This document shows, in pieces, positions 48,756 to 58,085 of a DNA stretch of 64,000 bases (position 1 is the first letter of the stretch; each line of letters opens with the position of its first letter). The stretch spans positions 186,001-250,000 of the forward strand of contig CAJJKN010000002.1 in the NCBI GenBank assembly GCA_905188085.1. The letters are read 5' to 3'. The translations under genes were made by a program, and so were the position numbers. The stretch comes from an uncultured Bacillota bacterium (GTDB lineage: Bacteria > Bacillota > Clostridia > Christensenellales > QAND01). The notes below the pieces were generated by a model. The model did not search any database, had not been told where the DNA came from, and saw only the letters and a program-made list of their open reading frames with translations.

Positions 48756-50077
48756 GATTGCTTCTCCATGGTGCAGATAAAAAATCCGTCGGTATGGTGG
48801 ATCTGCGGCCAAAGGCGCACAAAGCCTTCCTGTGTAACAGCGGAGGCAAATGCCTTTGGCAGATCCGGTGCGCACAGGCGGAAATCACGGTTTTTTTGCA
48901 GAAAACCGGCAACGACGGCTTCGTTTTCCTGCCGGGTGAAGGTGCAGGTGCAATAGATCAATTTTCCGCCCGGCTTTACCGCTTTGGCGGCGGACGGAAG
49001 AATCTGGCTTTGCAAAGCGCTAAGGCTCTGCACATCTTCGGCTTTTTTATTCCATTTTACATCCGGCCGGTGGTTGGCGGTGCCAAGGCCGCTGCAGGGC
49101 GCATCTACCAGCACGCGGTCTGCCAGGTTTTGATATTGGGAAAACGGCTGTGTAGCATCGTGCCGGGCAACGGTAATGTTGGAAAGCCCCAGTCTTTTGG
49201 CCTGCGCTTTGATCAGTGATACGCGGTGCGCATGCAGATCAAACGCATGCACCTCGGCCCCCGGGCATTGCTCGGCAATGTTGCAGCTCTTGCCGCCCGG
49301 TGCTGCGCAAACATCCAACACCAGCCCCGTTTTGCAAAACGCCTGCCTGGCCGCCAGCATGCTGGCCTGGCCCTGAAGGCTGAAAAGCCCGTCTTGATAG
49401 GCGGCAAGGCCGGTTAAATCCTGCGCGTTGCTTACGGACAGCGCCCTTTCATCCGCGGGCGCCGGCGCTGTTTGCATGCCCTGTTCGGCGAAAAGCGCTG
49501 AAAGAGCCGTTGCGGAAATCTTATTCGGATTTGCACGCAACACCACGGGTTGCGGCGTCGTATAGGAGACAAACGCTTTGGCGCCATCACCCAACAGATC
49601 AAACGCTTCGGAAACGGCAAACTCCGGCCAGCTGTATCGTACGCTGTAAAACGCAAGCGAATCAGCCTTTTCATCCGGCCAGGGAATCTGCATTTTGTTG
49701 CGCGCCACATTGCGCAACACGGCGTTGACAAACTTGCTCTGCGCGCCTTTGCCCACGGCTTTGCACAATTCCACACTGCCGTGCACGGCCTGCGCGTCTG
49801 CGCCGTTGCCGAATAAAATTCTGGCAGCGCCCAGGCGCAAAATGTTGCGCACGGTTCTGCCTGCTTTGTTTAATTTTGTATGTTGACCAAGCGCAAAATC
49901 CACCGCCTGGCGGTTTTCCACTACTAGCTTGGCATACGCCACGGCCGCGGAACGGTCTGCCCCGTTTAGCTGCTGCTGATGCAGGGCCTTGGCCAGCGCC
50001 TGACCCATATAGGCCTGCTCGGTATCCATGGCTTCCAGCACGGAAAGCGCGGCTTTTTCTCCGGCGCGCGCACTCAT
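48752..50077 (-). CDS. rsmB: 16S rRNA cytosine-967 C5-methyltransferase
   Basis: Adds a methyl group to C967 of 16S rRNA. 441 residues: an N-terminal NusB-like RNA-binding domain (about 5-130) and an m5C methyltransferase domain with SAM site DVCAAPGGKSCNIAE, VDAPCSGLGT and the catalytic TCTFTRQENE region. Starts in an ATGA overlap with fmt. Confidence 0.94.
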   Translation of the reverse strand: MSARAGEKAALSVLEAMDTEQAYMGQALAKALHQQQLNGADRSAAVAYAKLVVENRQAVDFALGQHTKLNKAGRTVRNILRLGAARILFGNGADAQAVHGSVELCKAVGKGAQSKFVNAVLRNVARNKMQIPWPDEKADSLAFYSVRYSWPEFAVSEAFDLLGDGAKAFVSYTTPQPVVLRANPNKISATALSALFAEQGMQTAPAPADERALSVSNAQDLTGLAAYQDGLFSLQGQASMLAARQAFCKTGLVLDVCAAPGGKSCNIAEQCPGAEVHAFDLHAHRVSLIKAQAKRLGLSNITVARHDATQPFSQYQNLADRVLVDAPCSGLGTANHRPDVKWNKKAEDVQSLSALQSQILPSAAKAVKPGGKLIYCTCTFTRQENEAVVAGFLQKNRDFRLCAPDLPKAFASAVTQEGFVRLWPQIHHTDGFFICTMEKQS

Positions 50078-51003
50078 TGGCCGAATCTCCCGGTTGTATC
50101 CAGGGCATGGCCGCGCAAAAAGTCCGCAACGGGCATCATCTTTTTGCCGGGGGCCTGAATTTTGCCAAAGCCAACCGCATCTTTCCCGCAAGCGATGACA
50201 AATCCTTTTTTGGCATCGGCTAAAAGAATCTGCCCCGGTTCGCCGCTACCTTTTGCAAGATACGGTTCGGTAAATTTATACGTTTGCCCGGCCAGGGTGG
50301 AAAATGCGCCCGGCCAAGGCGTAACGCCGCGTGTTTTGTTGAATACTGCCTGTGCGGGCAAAGAAAAATCCAACAGGCCATCCTGTTTTGAAAGCATGGG
50401 ATGGCGGGAGGCTTCTTCGCTGTTTTGCGGGGTGCGCGGCGCGCGGCCCTGTTCAACCAGACAAAGCGTATGCACCATCAGCGGCGCGGCAATTTCGGAC
50501 AGGCGGGCCAACAGGCTTTCCGTGGTGTCCTCCGGCCGGATGGGCTCTTTTTGCTGCAAGATGATATCGCCGTCATCCACACCGATATCGGTAAACATGG
50601 TGGTAACGCCGGTTTCCTGTTCGCCGTTGATCAAACACCAGTTTACAGGCGCAGGGCCGCGATAGCCCGGCAAAAGCGAAGCGTGCGCATTGATCACGCC
50701 GTATTTCGGCAAAGACAAAAGTTGCTTGGATAAAATCTGCCCGTAAGCGGCCGTAACCCAGCAATCCGCTTGTAAATCGGAAAGCGCCTGCACCGCTTCG
50801 GGAGATTTGATCTTTTCAAACTGCAAAACAGGCAGCCCCAGCGTTTCGGCACACACCTTAACTTCCGGCGGGCAAAGCGTTTTTTTGCGGCCTTTGGGCC
50901 TGTCCGGCTGGGTAACAACGGCCAAAACGGTATGCCCTGCTTCATAGACCGCGCGCAGCACAGGCACGGCAAAAGCGGGCGTTCCAAAAAATACGAGTTT
51001 CAA
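50074..51003 (-). CDS. fmt: Methionyl-tRNA formyltransferase
   Basis: Formylates initiator Met-tRNA. 309 residues with VFFGTPAFAVPVL at the start, formyl-THF motif HASLLPGYRGPAPVNW, GVTTMFTDIGVDDGDI, and the C-terminal tRNA-binding barrel (GVTPWPGAF). Lies 4 bp after def on the minus strand; def-fmt-rsmB-rlmN is the standard order. Confidence 0.97.
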   Translation of the reverse strand: MKLVFFGTPAFAVPVLRAVYEAGHTVLAVVTQPDRPKGRKKTLCPPEVKVCAETLGLPVLQFEKIKSPEAVQALSDLQADCWVTAAYGQILSKQLLSLPKYGVINAHASLLPGYRGPAPVNWCLINGEQETGVTTMFTDIGVDDGDIILQQKEPIRPEDTTESLLARLSEIAAPLMVHTLCLVEQGRAPRTPQNSEEASRHPMLSKQDGLLDFSLPAQAVFNKTRGVTPWPGAFSTLAGQTYKFTEPYLAKGSGEPGQILLADAKKGFVIACGKDAVGFGKIQAPGKKMMPVADFLRGHALDTTGRFGQ

Positions 51004-51007
51004 AGGA

Positions 51008-51469
51008 TCAATCCTCCTCGGGTTCTACTTCGTATTCCATAATATCCAAAAATACCTGGCCTTTTAAGTGGTCGATTTCATGGCAAAATGCGCGGGCCAG
51101 CAGCCCTTCGCCGGTGTATTCCACCGTTTCGCCGTTTCGGTTTGTGGCGCGCACCGTCACTTTATTGGGGCGTTTGACCATGGCAAACCGGCCGGGTGCA
51201 GACAAGCAGCCCTCCAGATCTTCCTGTTCGCCGGAAGCTTCGATGATTTCGGGGTTGATGAGTTCAAACTGTTCGCCATCCACATCCACCACGCAAACGC
51301 GGCGCAGCACCCCTACCTGGGGCGCGGCCAGGCCCACGCCGTTGGCATGGTGCATGGTTTCCATCATATCGTCTAAAAGACGCAAAATATAAGCGTCTAC
51401 CTGTTTTACAGGCTTGCATTGTTTATGCAGGTTTTCATTTTCTACTGTAATAATCTCGCGAATTGCCAT
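51008..51469 (-). CDS. def: Peptide deformylase
   Basis: Removes the formyl group from nascent proteins. 153 residues with all three motifs: GVGLAAPQVG, EGCLSAPG and HEIDHLKGQVF (metal ligands one Cys and two His). First gene of the operon running to thiN. GAGAGGAG is located 9 bp before the ATG ending at 51469. Confidence 0.97.
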   Translation of the reverse strand: MAIREIITVENENLHKQCKPVKQVDAYILRLLDDMMETMHHANGVGLAAPQVGVLRRVCVVDVDGEQFELINPEIIEASGEQEDLEGCLSAPGRFAMVKRPNKVTVRATNRNGETVEYTGEGLLARAFCHEIDHLKGQVFLDIMEYEVEPEED

Positions 51470-51498
51470 GGCAAATCACGCTCCTCTCTAATTTATAA

Positions 51499-51507
51499 AG
51501 TATATCA
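51499..51507 (-). promoter_or_regulatory. Extended -10 promoter of the def-fmt-...-thiN operon
   Basis: On the minus strand TGaTATACT (51507-51499) stands 30 bp before def. The -35 region is weak. Confidence 0.5.
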
Positions 51508-51527
51508 TATCTTTTATGTTTTGCCCA

Positions 51528-53777
51528 TTACAGCAGGTTTGGCGGATCGGTTTCCAAAATCATGGCGCAGTTTTCAAAATAACAGCCGTCAAACAGGCGA
51601 TAGATTTTTTCCACCAGGCCGTTTTTCAGCTGCGGCAGGTCTAATTTTAACAAAATCTGCATCCGGCTTTCCCCTTTGATTTTGGCAATCGGCGCCGAGC
51701 CGTAATCAAACTGCAAAGGGGTAACGGCGTGGTTTTCAAAATAGGCGGATAAGGTAGCGACGCTGTCCAAACAGGCCTTTTGCACGGCCTCGTGCGGGCC
51801 GCGAAACAAAAAGCGGATAAACTGCGCATACGGCGGAAACTGCGCCGCTTTGCGATGCAAAATTTCCTGCGCGTAAAACTGGCGATAATCCTGCTGTATG
51901 GCGGACTGCACGGCAAAATGATCCGGATGATAGGTTTGCACCACCACCTTGCCGGCCAAAGCCCCGCGGCCTGCCCGCCCTGCCACCTGGGTAATCAATT
52001 GAAAGGTGCGCTCTGCGCTTCTGTAATCCGGCACATACAAAGAGCTGTCCGCCGCCAGCACGCCCACCAGCGTCACGTTTTCAAAATCATGGCCTTTGGC
52101 AATCATCTGTGTGCCGATGAGCACATCGGCCTGCTTTTGGGAAAACGCCTGAAGAATTTTCAAATGCGCGTCTTTGCCCTTTGTGGTATCGGCGTCCATA
52201 CGCAGCACCCGCGCATCGGGAAAATGCAGCTTTACCTGCTCTTCCACCTGTTGGGTGCCGATGCCGAACTGCTTTAAATAGGGCTTGCCGCAAACCGGGC
52301 AAAGGGCCGGCGGCTGCATGGTTTTCCCGCAATAATGACAGCGGAGCTCTTCGAGGTAGGCGGATCTATGGTATGTCATGGAGACATCGCAATCCGGGCA
52401 TTGCACCACATACCCGCAGCCGCGGCACATGAGAAACGTGGCATAGCCCCGGCGGTTGATAAAGAGCATCATCTGCTCTTTTTGATCCAGACAGGTTTCC
52501 ATGGCGTGATACAGCGCGGCGCTGAAAATAGAGCGGTTGCCGCGCTTTAATTCATCGCGCATGTCCGAAACATACACCTTCGGCATGGCCTGGCCGGTGG
52601 CCCGGTTTGGCAAAGACAGGTAGGTATATTCTCCCTCCATACAGCGATGGTAGGTTACAACCGACGGCGTGGCGCTGCCCAAAACCAGCGTGGCTCCGGA
52701 AAGCGCACAGCGTTTTTCCGCCACTTCGTGCGCGGTATATTGCGGCTTATGTTCGCTTCGGTAGGATTGTTCGTGCTCTTCGTCGATGATGATCAGCCCC
52801 AGGTTTTGTATGGGGGCAAACACCGCCGAGCGCGGGCCGATGACAACCCGGGCTTTGCCGGTTAGGATGCGCTTCCATTCATCATAGCGCTCGCCTGCGG
52901 AAAGCCTGCTGTGCAAAACGGCCACGTTTTCCCCCAGAAAAGCGCGAAAGCGCGCCACCATCTGCGGGGTTAAGGAAATTTCCGGCACCAGAACGATGCA
53001 GCCCTTGTTTTGCAAAAGCGTTTGGCGGATGATTTGTAAATACACTTCGGTTTTGCCGCTGCCCGTTACGCCGTGCAAAAGATAACGGCCGCCGTGAGAG
53101 GCAAGAGACGGCAGCACGGCCTCCACGGCCTTTTGCTGATCCGGCGTTAGGGTATGCTCTTTTTTCTGCAAACGGGCCAGCGCCTGATAGGGCGCCCGGC
53201 GCACCGCCACTTTTTCCGTTTGCACCAGCGCTTTTTTCCTAAGCTGCGGCAGAGCGGATTTGGCAGAGGGCAAAAACTCATACAATTCTTTGACGGAAAT
53301 CTTGCCGACCTCGGCAATCAAAGACAGCGTTTCCGCCTGAGCGGGAGCTTTTCTGCCGCCCAAAGCGCCGTTTAATTCCTCCAGCGCCTTTTCCAAATCT
53401 GCGTTTGGGGAAACCGATACCACCTCGACGGTCTTTTCCTTTACGCGCCCGCCGCGCATTTGGGAAGGAATCATCAGCCGCAGCGCATCCACCAGAAAAC
53501 AGTGGTAGGCTTTGGCCATCCATTGCGCCAACGCAACCTGCTCCGGCAAAATGGCGGAAAAGGCGTCCTCTTTTTGCAGGATGGGTTTTATCTTTTCCGG
53601 TTCATAGGCGGTTTGCTCGCAAAAAGAGACGACATAGCCTTCCTTCGGGTGGTTGCCCGCGCCGAAAGGAACAACAACGCGGTCCCCAATGCAAAGCTGC
53701 ATATCTTCCGGCACACGGTAGGAAAACACACGGTCTATCTTGGCGTGTGCGATGTCTATAATCACCTCGGCAAACAT
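51528..53777 (-). CDS. priA: Primosomal protein / replication restart helicase PriA
   Basis: Reloads the replisome at stalled forks. 749 residues: N-terminal DNA-binding domain, helicase core with Walker A GVTGSGKTEVY, DEEH box IIDEEHEQSYR, and a zinc region with eight Cys (CRGCGYVVQCPDCD, CHYCGKTMQPPALCPVC) interrupting the second helicase lobe (GTQMIAKGHDF, QVAGRAGRG). Separated from coaBC by a terminator and from def by its promoter. Confidence 0.96.
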   Translation of the reverse strand: MFAEVIIDIAHAKIDRVFSYRVPEDMQLCIGDRVVVPFGAGNHPKEGYVVSFCEQTAYEPEKIKPILQKEDAFSAILPEQVALAQWMAKAYHCFLVDALRLMIPSQMRGGRVKEKTVEVVSVSPNADLEKALEELNGALGGRKAPAQAETLSLIAEVGKISVKELYEFLPSAKSALPQLRKKALVQTEKVAVRRAPYQALARLQKKEHTLTPDQQKAVEAVLPSLASHGGRYLLHGVTGSGKTEVYLQIIRQTLLQNKGCIVLVPEISLTPQMVARFRAFLGENVAVLHSRLSAGERYDEWKRILTGKARVVIGPRSAVFAPIQNLGLIIIDEEHEQSYRSEHKPQYTAHEVAEKRCALSGATLVLGSATPSVVTYHRCMEGEYTYLSLPNRATGQAMPKVYVSDMRDELKRGNRSIFSAALYHAMETCLDQKEQMMLFINRRGYATFLMCRGCGYVVQCPDCDVSMTYHRSAYLEELRCHYCGKTMQPPALCPVCGKPYLKQFGIGTQQVEEQVKLHFPDARVLRMDADTTKGKDAHLKILQAFSQKQADVLIGTQMIAKGHDFENVTLVGVLAADSSLYVPDYRSAERTFQLITQVAGRAGRGALAGKVVVQTYHPDHFAVQSAIQQDYRQFYAQEILHRKAAQFPPYAQFIRFLFRGPHEAVQKACLDSVATLSAYFENHAVTPLQFDYGSAPIAKIKGESRMQILLKLDLPQLKNGLVEKIYRLFDGCYFENCAMILETDPPNLL

Positions 53778-53802
53778 GGCGTTTCCCTCCTTTTCGCTTC
53801 CA

Positions 53803-53828
53803 AGAAAAAAGCACCCGCGGTGCTTTTC
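53803..53828 (-). terminator. Terminator after coaBC
   Basis: On the minus strand AAAAGCACC / GGTGCTTTT with GCG loop, followed by TTCTT. 19 bp past the stop. Confidence 0.8.
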
Positions 53829-53846
53829 CCGGCTCTGCCGGATGGT

Positions 53847-55031
53847 TTATTGAAAATATTCTTTGGCCTGGTCCAGGATAAAGCCGGCAATGGCTTCCTT
53901 GGAGGCCAAATCGTGCGGCATTACCCGCCCGTCTTTATGCACAACGGTGATGATGTTGGTATCGGTGCCAAAGCCTGCGCCTTTTTGCGTAACGTCGTTG
54001 GCAACGATCATATCCATCTTTTTTCGCTTTAATTTATCCTCGGCATAGGCCTGCACGTTTTGTGTTTCCGCAGCAAAGCCCACCACCACCTGGTGCTGTT
54101 TTTCCTGCGTTACCGTGCCCAAAATATCCCGGGTTTGTTTCAATTGCCAACACACGGGCTCGTCGCCAGTTTTTTTGATCTTGTGTTCGCTTTGCTCCTG
54201 CATGGTAAAATCCGCAGGCGCAGCCGCCATGATAAGAAGATCGCACCCGGCAAAGGCATCTTTCACGGCCTCCAGCATATCCTGCGTGCTGGTAATTTGC
54301 CGCTCCGTAACGCCAAAGGGCACAGGCAAATTCACCGGCCCGTGGATCAACATAACCTTAGCGCCCCGGCGTTTGGCCGCCTGCGCTATGGCATAGCCCA
54401 TCTTGCCGCTGCTGTGGTTTGTAATGTAGCGAACAGGATCCACCGCTTCGCGCGTGGGGCCCGCCGTTACCACAACCCTTTTGCCCAAAAGATCTTTTTC
54501 CGTTAAAGCATCGTGTACGGCTTCCACAATTTCGCAAGGCTCGCTCATGCGCCCGGAGCCTACATCGCCGCAGGCCAAAAAGCCGCTGCCCGGGCCCACC
54601 ATCGTAACGCCGTATTGCTGTAAGGTCTGCACATTTTTTTGCACAATGGGGTTGGCCCACATGTTTGTATTCATCGCAGGAGCCAAAACCACCGGCGCTT
54701 TGGTGGCCAAAACGGTAGTGGAAAGCATATCGTCGGCAATGCCGTTGGCATATTTGCCAAGGAAATTGGCGCTGGCCGGCGCTACCACAAACACATCCGC
54801 CCGTTTGGCCAGAGAAATATGCTCCACTTCCCACGGCGTTTGCCGATTGAACATATCTACAACAACTGGATGGTTTGTCAGCGTTTCAAAGGTAAGCGGC
54901 GCGATAAATTCCGTGGCATGGCGTGTCATGATGACAAATACATCATGCCCGGCCTTTCGCAATTGAGAGGCTAGCTCGGCGCTTTTATAAGCGGCAATGC
55001 CGCCTGTTACGCCCAAAACAACGCTTGCCAT
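53847..55031 (-). CDS. coaBC: Phosphopantothenoylcysteine decarboxylase / phosphopantothenate-cysteine ligase
   Basis: Bifunctional CoA-pathway enzyme. 394 residues: the N-terminal CoaC flavoprotein (GVTGGIAAYKSAEL, APASANFLGKYANGIADDML, PAMNTNMW) and the C-terminal CoaB CTP-dependent ligase (VVVTAGPTREAVDPVRYITN, KMGYAIA, AAAPADF, NDV). Last gene of the yicC-remA-gmk-rpoZ-coaBC operon, with 2 bp after rpoZ. Confidence 0.97.
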   Translation of the reverse strand: MASVVLGVTGGIAAYKSAELASQLRKAGHDVFVIMTRHATEFIAPLTFETLTNHPVVVDMFNRQTPWEVEHISLAKRADVFVVAPASANFLGKYANGIADDMLSTTVLATKAPVVLAPAMNTNMWANPIVQKNVQTLQQYGVTMVGPGSGFLACGDVGSGRMSEPCEIVEAVHDALTEKDLLGKRVVVTAGPTREAVDPVRYITNHSSGKMGYAIAQAAKRRGAKVMLIHGPVNLPVPFGVTERQITSTQDMLEAVKDAFAGCDLLIMAAAPADFTMQEQSEHKIKKTGDEPVCWQLKQTRDILGTVTQEKQHQVVVGFAAETQNVQAYAEDKLKRKKMDMIVANDVTQKGAGFGTDTNIITVVHKDGRVMPHDLASKEAIAGFILDQAKEYFQ

Positions 55032-55033
55032 GA

Positions 55034-55243
55034 TCAGTATTCCTCATACCCGCTGTCTACCGTGAGCTTATCGGCATACATTTCTTTGGCGGCAATGGAA
55101 ACCGGCTTTTCATCCAGGTCGATATCAATCAACGGAGCGTCGCCGGAAACGATCTGACGGGCTCTTTTGGAAACCACAACGACCAGGGAATATCTGCATT
55201 CCACTTTGTCTAACAATTCATTGATCGGCGGATCTACTATCAT
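55034..55243 (-). CDS. rpoZ: RNA polymerase omega subunit
   Basis: Supports assembly of RNA polymerase. 69 residues (INELLDKVECRYSLVVVVSKRAR is the conserved core, read from residue 7). Starts in an ATGA overlap with gmk, the standard gmk-rpoZ pairing. The longer upstream frame lies inside gmk and is not used. Confidence 0.93.
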   Translation of the reverse strand: MIVDPPINELLDKVECRYSLVVVVSKRARQIVSGDAPLIDIDLDEKPVSIAAKEMYADKLTVDSGYEEY

Positions 55244-55854
55244 TTTTCTTCCTCCCAATGCGCAAGAAGCGCCTGTTTTCTGTCTCCCACACGCAAATGG
55301 CTGACGGCCAGCACGTTTTCCAACTGCTGCGCGGCCGTTTGAACCATATCGTTGAGAATGCAATAGTCATATTCATCTATATATTGTATTTCATTTTGCG
55401 CCGTCTGTAAACGGCGTTCAATTTGTTCCTGTGTTTCGGTGCCTCTGTCTGTCAGCCGCTGGCGCAAAACCTGATAAGAAGGCGGCAAAATAAACACAAG
55501 CACCGCAGAGGGCATGGCCTTTTTGATGTTCATGGCGCCCTGCACATCAATATCCAAAATGACATCCACGCCTTCTTGCAGCTTTTTCTCCACAAAGGCA
55601 CGCGGCGTGCCGTAATAGGTGGTGCCAAAGACATGCGCATATTCCAAAAAGGCGTTTTCCGCAATCATCTGTTCAAATTTTTCCAGCGAAACATAGAAAT
55701 AATGTACGCCTTCGCTTTCGCCGGGCCGCGGCGCGCGCGTTGTAGCCGAAACGGACAGCATGACATCCGGATGATGCAGCAGCGTTTGAATCAAAGTGCC
55801 TTTCCCGGCACCAGAAGGGCCGGATATGACCAGAAGCGTTCCTTGCTTATTCAT
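55240..55854 (-). CDS. gmk: Guanylate kinase
   Basis: Phosphorylates GMP to GDP. 204 residues: P-loop SGPSGAGKGTL, GMP-binding SATTRAPRPGESEGVHYFYV, DIDVQGAMNIKKA, lid RLTDRGTETQEQIERRL. ATG ending at 55854 follows GGAGG at 6 bp. Confidence 0.97.
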   Translation of the reverse strand: MNKQGTLLVISGPSGAGKGTLIQTLLHHPDVMLSVSATTRAPRPGESEGVHYFYVSLEKFEQMIAENAFLEYAHVFGTTYYGTPRAFVEKKLQEGVDVILDIDVQGAMNIKKAMPSAVLVFILPPSYQVLRQRLTDRGTETQEQIERRLQTAQNEIQYIDEYDYCILNDMVQTAAQQLENVLAVSHLRVGDRKQALLAHWEEEK

Positions 55855-55855
55855 G

Positions 55856-56116
55856 TTAATCCTCCAAATCCCCTTCACGGTCTGCCAAGCGGTTGGCCAC
55901 CGTTTCCGGCTGCACGGCTGACAGAATGATATGCCCGCTGTCCATCACAACTACGGCACGGGTGCGCCGGCCGTAGGTAGCGTCTATCAGAAAGCCGCGG
56001 TCTCGCGCATCCTGGATGATGCGTTTGATCGGCGCGCTTTCGGGAGAGACAATCGAAACAATTCGGTTGGCGGAAACAATATTCCCAAATCCAATGTTTA
56101 TCAGACGAATGGCCAT
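55856..56116 (-). CDS. remA: RemA-family regulatory protein (DUF370)
   Basis: 86 residues. RemA is a small DNA-binding regulator of biofilm matrix and osmoprotection genes in Bacillus. The sequence MAIRLINIGFGNIV, APIKRIIQDARDRG and IDATYGRRTRAVVVMDSGH is family-typical. Conserved place between yicC and gmk. GGGGGAAA lies upstream of the ATG. Confidence 0.93.
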   Translation of the reverse strand: MAIRLINIGFGNIVSANRIVSIVSPESAPIKRIIQDARDRGFLIDATYGRRTRAVVVMDSGHIILSAVQPETVANRLADREGDLED

Positions 56117-56131
56117 TGCATTTCCCCCGTT

Positions 56132-57007
56132 TTATTCGACGTTTTGTACCTGCTCACGCATTTTTTCCAGTTCGCTTTTGGCCGCGATGACCAATTTTGT
56201 AATCTCTGCATCGTTGGCCTTGCTGCCGATGGTGTTCACTTCCCGGTTCATTTCCTGGACAATAAAATCCATTTTTCTGCCAACCGGGCCGTCCGCCCGG
56301 GTAGTTTGACGGAATTGGTCGATATGGCTGTGCAGCCGGACCAACTCTTCATCAATGGCGTGTTTATCCGCCAAAATGGCGGCTTCCATGACAACGCGCT
56401 GTTTGAGCGTTTCATCCGCCTGATAATATTCCTGCATTTTGGCCAGCAGCTTTTCTTTGGAAGCGGATTCCACTTCGGGCGCCAGCGCATCTATCCTTTG
56501 CACAATCTGCTCTACCAGATCGGTTTTCAGGCCAAGATCCTGCTGTAATTTTTCCCCTTCCTTTTGCCGCATGGACACAAGATGCGAAAGCGCCTGCTCC
56601 ATGGCGCCGCCTACCACCTGCCAAACGGCCTGCTCATCTTCTTCGCTTTCGGAAAGCTGCATCACCTGCGGGCAGGACGCGATTTGCCATAACGTGACAT
56701 CCGGCTTTACGCCGATGGCCTGCGCGATGTTTTGCGCAGCCGCCCGGTACGATTGCGCAAGCGCGGTATCGGCCAAAACCTCTGCCCTGTCCTCCCGGGT
56801 GTTTTTATAGGAAACGTAAATATCCACTTTGCCGCGCTGAATGGCATCGGACAGCGCCTGGCGCAATTTGGGCTCCAAAAAGCCGACGTTGCGGCTCATA
56901 CGAAAATTGGGATCCAAATAGCGGGAATTTACTGCTTTTATTTCGATGGTGGCTTCCCGGCCCTCAAATTGAAACGAGCCGCGGCCAAATCCTGTCATGC
57001 TTTGCAT
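56132..57007 (-). CDS. YicC/YloC family endoribonuclease
   Basis: 291 residues, starting MQSMTGFGRGSFQFEG and with EIKAVNSRYLDPNFR, both diagnostic for the YicC family; the C-terminal DUF1732 region (GRKMDFIVQEMNREVNTIGS) is intact. E. coli YicC is an RNase acting on small RNAs; Bacillus YloC is the equivalent. GGGAGG precedes the ATG ending at 57007. First gene of the operon. Confidence 0.93.
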   Translation of the reverse strand: MQSMTGFGRGSFQFEGREATIEIKAVNSRYLDPNFRMSRNVGFLEPKLRQALSDAIQRGKVDIYVSYKNTREDRAEVLADTALAQSYRAAAQNIAQAIGVKPDVTLWQIASCPQVMQLSESEEDEQAVWQVVGGAMEQALSHLVSMRQKEGEKLQQDLGLKTDLVEQIVQRIDALAPEVESASKEKLLAKMQEYYQADETLKQRVVMEAAILADKHAIDEELVRLHSHIDQFRQTTRADGPVGRKMDFIVQEMNREVNTIGSKANDAEITKLVIAAKSELEKMREQVQNVE

Positions 57008-57032
57008 TGAAAGGTTCCTCCCTTGATGGATT

Positions 57033-57062
57033 ATTATAACATAAAAATCAGCCTTGATTCAA
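57033..57062 (-). promoter_or_regulatory. Promoter of yicC-remA-gmk-rpoZ-coaBC
   Basis: On the minus strand -35 TTGAAT (57062-57057), 18-bp spacer, extended -10 TGtTATAAT (hexamer 57038-57033). The -35 lies in the end of the upstream AIR-synthase-like gene. Confidence 0.7.
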
Positions 57063-58073
57063 CGAAACGACAGAGTCCGCCATACGTTGGGTAAAGCGAT
57101 ACAGTTCATCCGGCCCGGGCGGCGCCATTTCCCTTGTCATGCCGTCTGCGCATTGGATTTTCATGCCGCTGTCCGCCCATTTCAGTTGGCCGATGATGGC
57201 GGCCGGCACGTTTTTGGCCTGCAAATCGCGCACCATTTTTTTGCCGTTTTCCGCAGCGATCAGCATGCACCCGGAAGAAACCAGCCGCATGGGGTCCAGC
57301 GTGAAAGCGTGGCACAGGCGGTCGGTTTCCGGCAAAACGGGAATGTTTTTTTCGATAAGATAAACCCCGCAGCCGCTGGCACGGCACAGTTCATATACGG
57401 CACCAAGAACACCGCCCTCTGTTACATCATGCATGGCATGCGCACCGGATTTAGCTGCCGTAACGCCGTCCGTTACGGCGGAAAGCGATTGATTCAGCGC
57501 CAAACACTGCTGATACCCATCCATCCCGACCTGCTGGATCACGGGAGTGGCATAGTCGCTTGCCATAATCAGCGTGCCTTCCAGCCCGGCCCATTTGGTT
57601 AAAACAAGATCATCGCCCGCCTTTGCGCCGCCGGTGGTAACAAGCCGGCCGTCCGGGCAGCTGCCGATGACGGTGCCGGAGGCCACTATGCGCGTTACAG
57701 CGTCTGTAATTTCGGTATGGCCGCCTAAAATTTCAACCTGAAGCTGTTCGGCGGTTTCGGAAATCTGCTGCATGATGGCGTCTATCTTTTCCTGCTTTGT
57801 TTCGGGCGGGGCCATCAGCGAAATCAAAAGCCCGACCGGCTCTGCCCCGCAGGCCGCAACGTCGTTGCAGCACACATGCACCAGCAAACGGCCCATTTCC
57901 TTGCCCGCTGCGGTGATGGGGTCTGTGGAAACCACGCAGAGATTGGCGCCAAGGCGCAAAGCGCCGCAATCTTCGCCGACGCCCGGGCGCAAAACAACTT
58001 CGTCCCGAACGGGTTTTAATTTTGAAAATACGCTTTGTTCCAATTGCTCTGTTGTCAATTTTCCTATTTTCAT
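57048..58073 (-). CDS. AIR synthase / HypE-related protein
   Basis: 341 residues of the PurM/HypE/ThiL/SelD fold. Motifs: GVGEDCGALRLG (near residue 30), STDPIT, HVCCNDVAACGAEPVGLL, ILGGHTEITDAV, KAGDDLVLTKWAGLEGT, MHDVTEGGVLGA. The C-terminal PRIC motif of true HypE is missing and no hydrogenase genes adjoin, so the reaction is open. An ATP-dependent step is likely from the fold. The second ATG (58073) is preferred: AAAGGGG stands 7 bp before it and only 1 bp before the first. Follows ligA by 12 bp. Confidence 0.82.
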   Translation of the reverse strand: MKIGKLTTEQLEQSVFSKLKPVRDEVVLRPGVGEDCGALRLGANLCVVSTDPITAAGKEMGRLLVHVCCNDVAACGAEPVGLLISLMAPPETKQEKIDAIMQQISETAEQLQVEILGGHTEITDAVTRIVASGTVIGSCPDGRLVTTGGAKAGDDLVLTKWAGLEGTLIMASDYATPVIQQVGMDGYQQCLALNQSLSAVTDGVTAAKSGAHAMHDVTEGGVLGAVYELCRASGCGVYLIEKNIPVLPETDRLCHAFTLDPMRLVSSGCMLIAAENGKKMVRDLQAKNVPAAIIGQLKWADSGMKIQCADGMTREMAPPGPDELYRFTQRMADSVVSLNQG

Positions 58074-58085
58074 TCTCATACCCCT

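Noticed and set aside
55244..55363. Longer N-terminus for rpoZ
   Set aside because: It would lie inside gmk out of frame; the ATG in the ATGA overlap gives the normal omega length.
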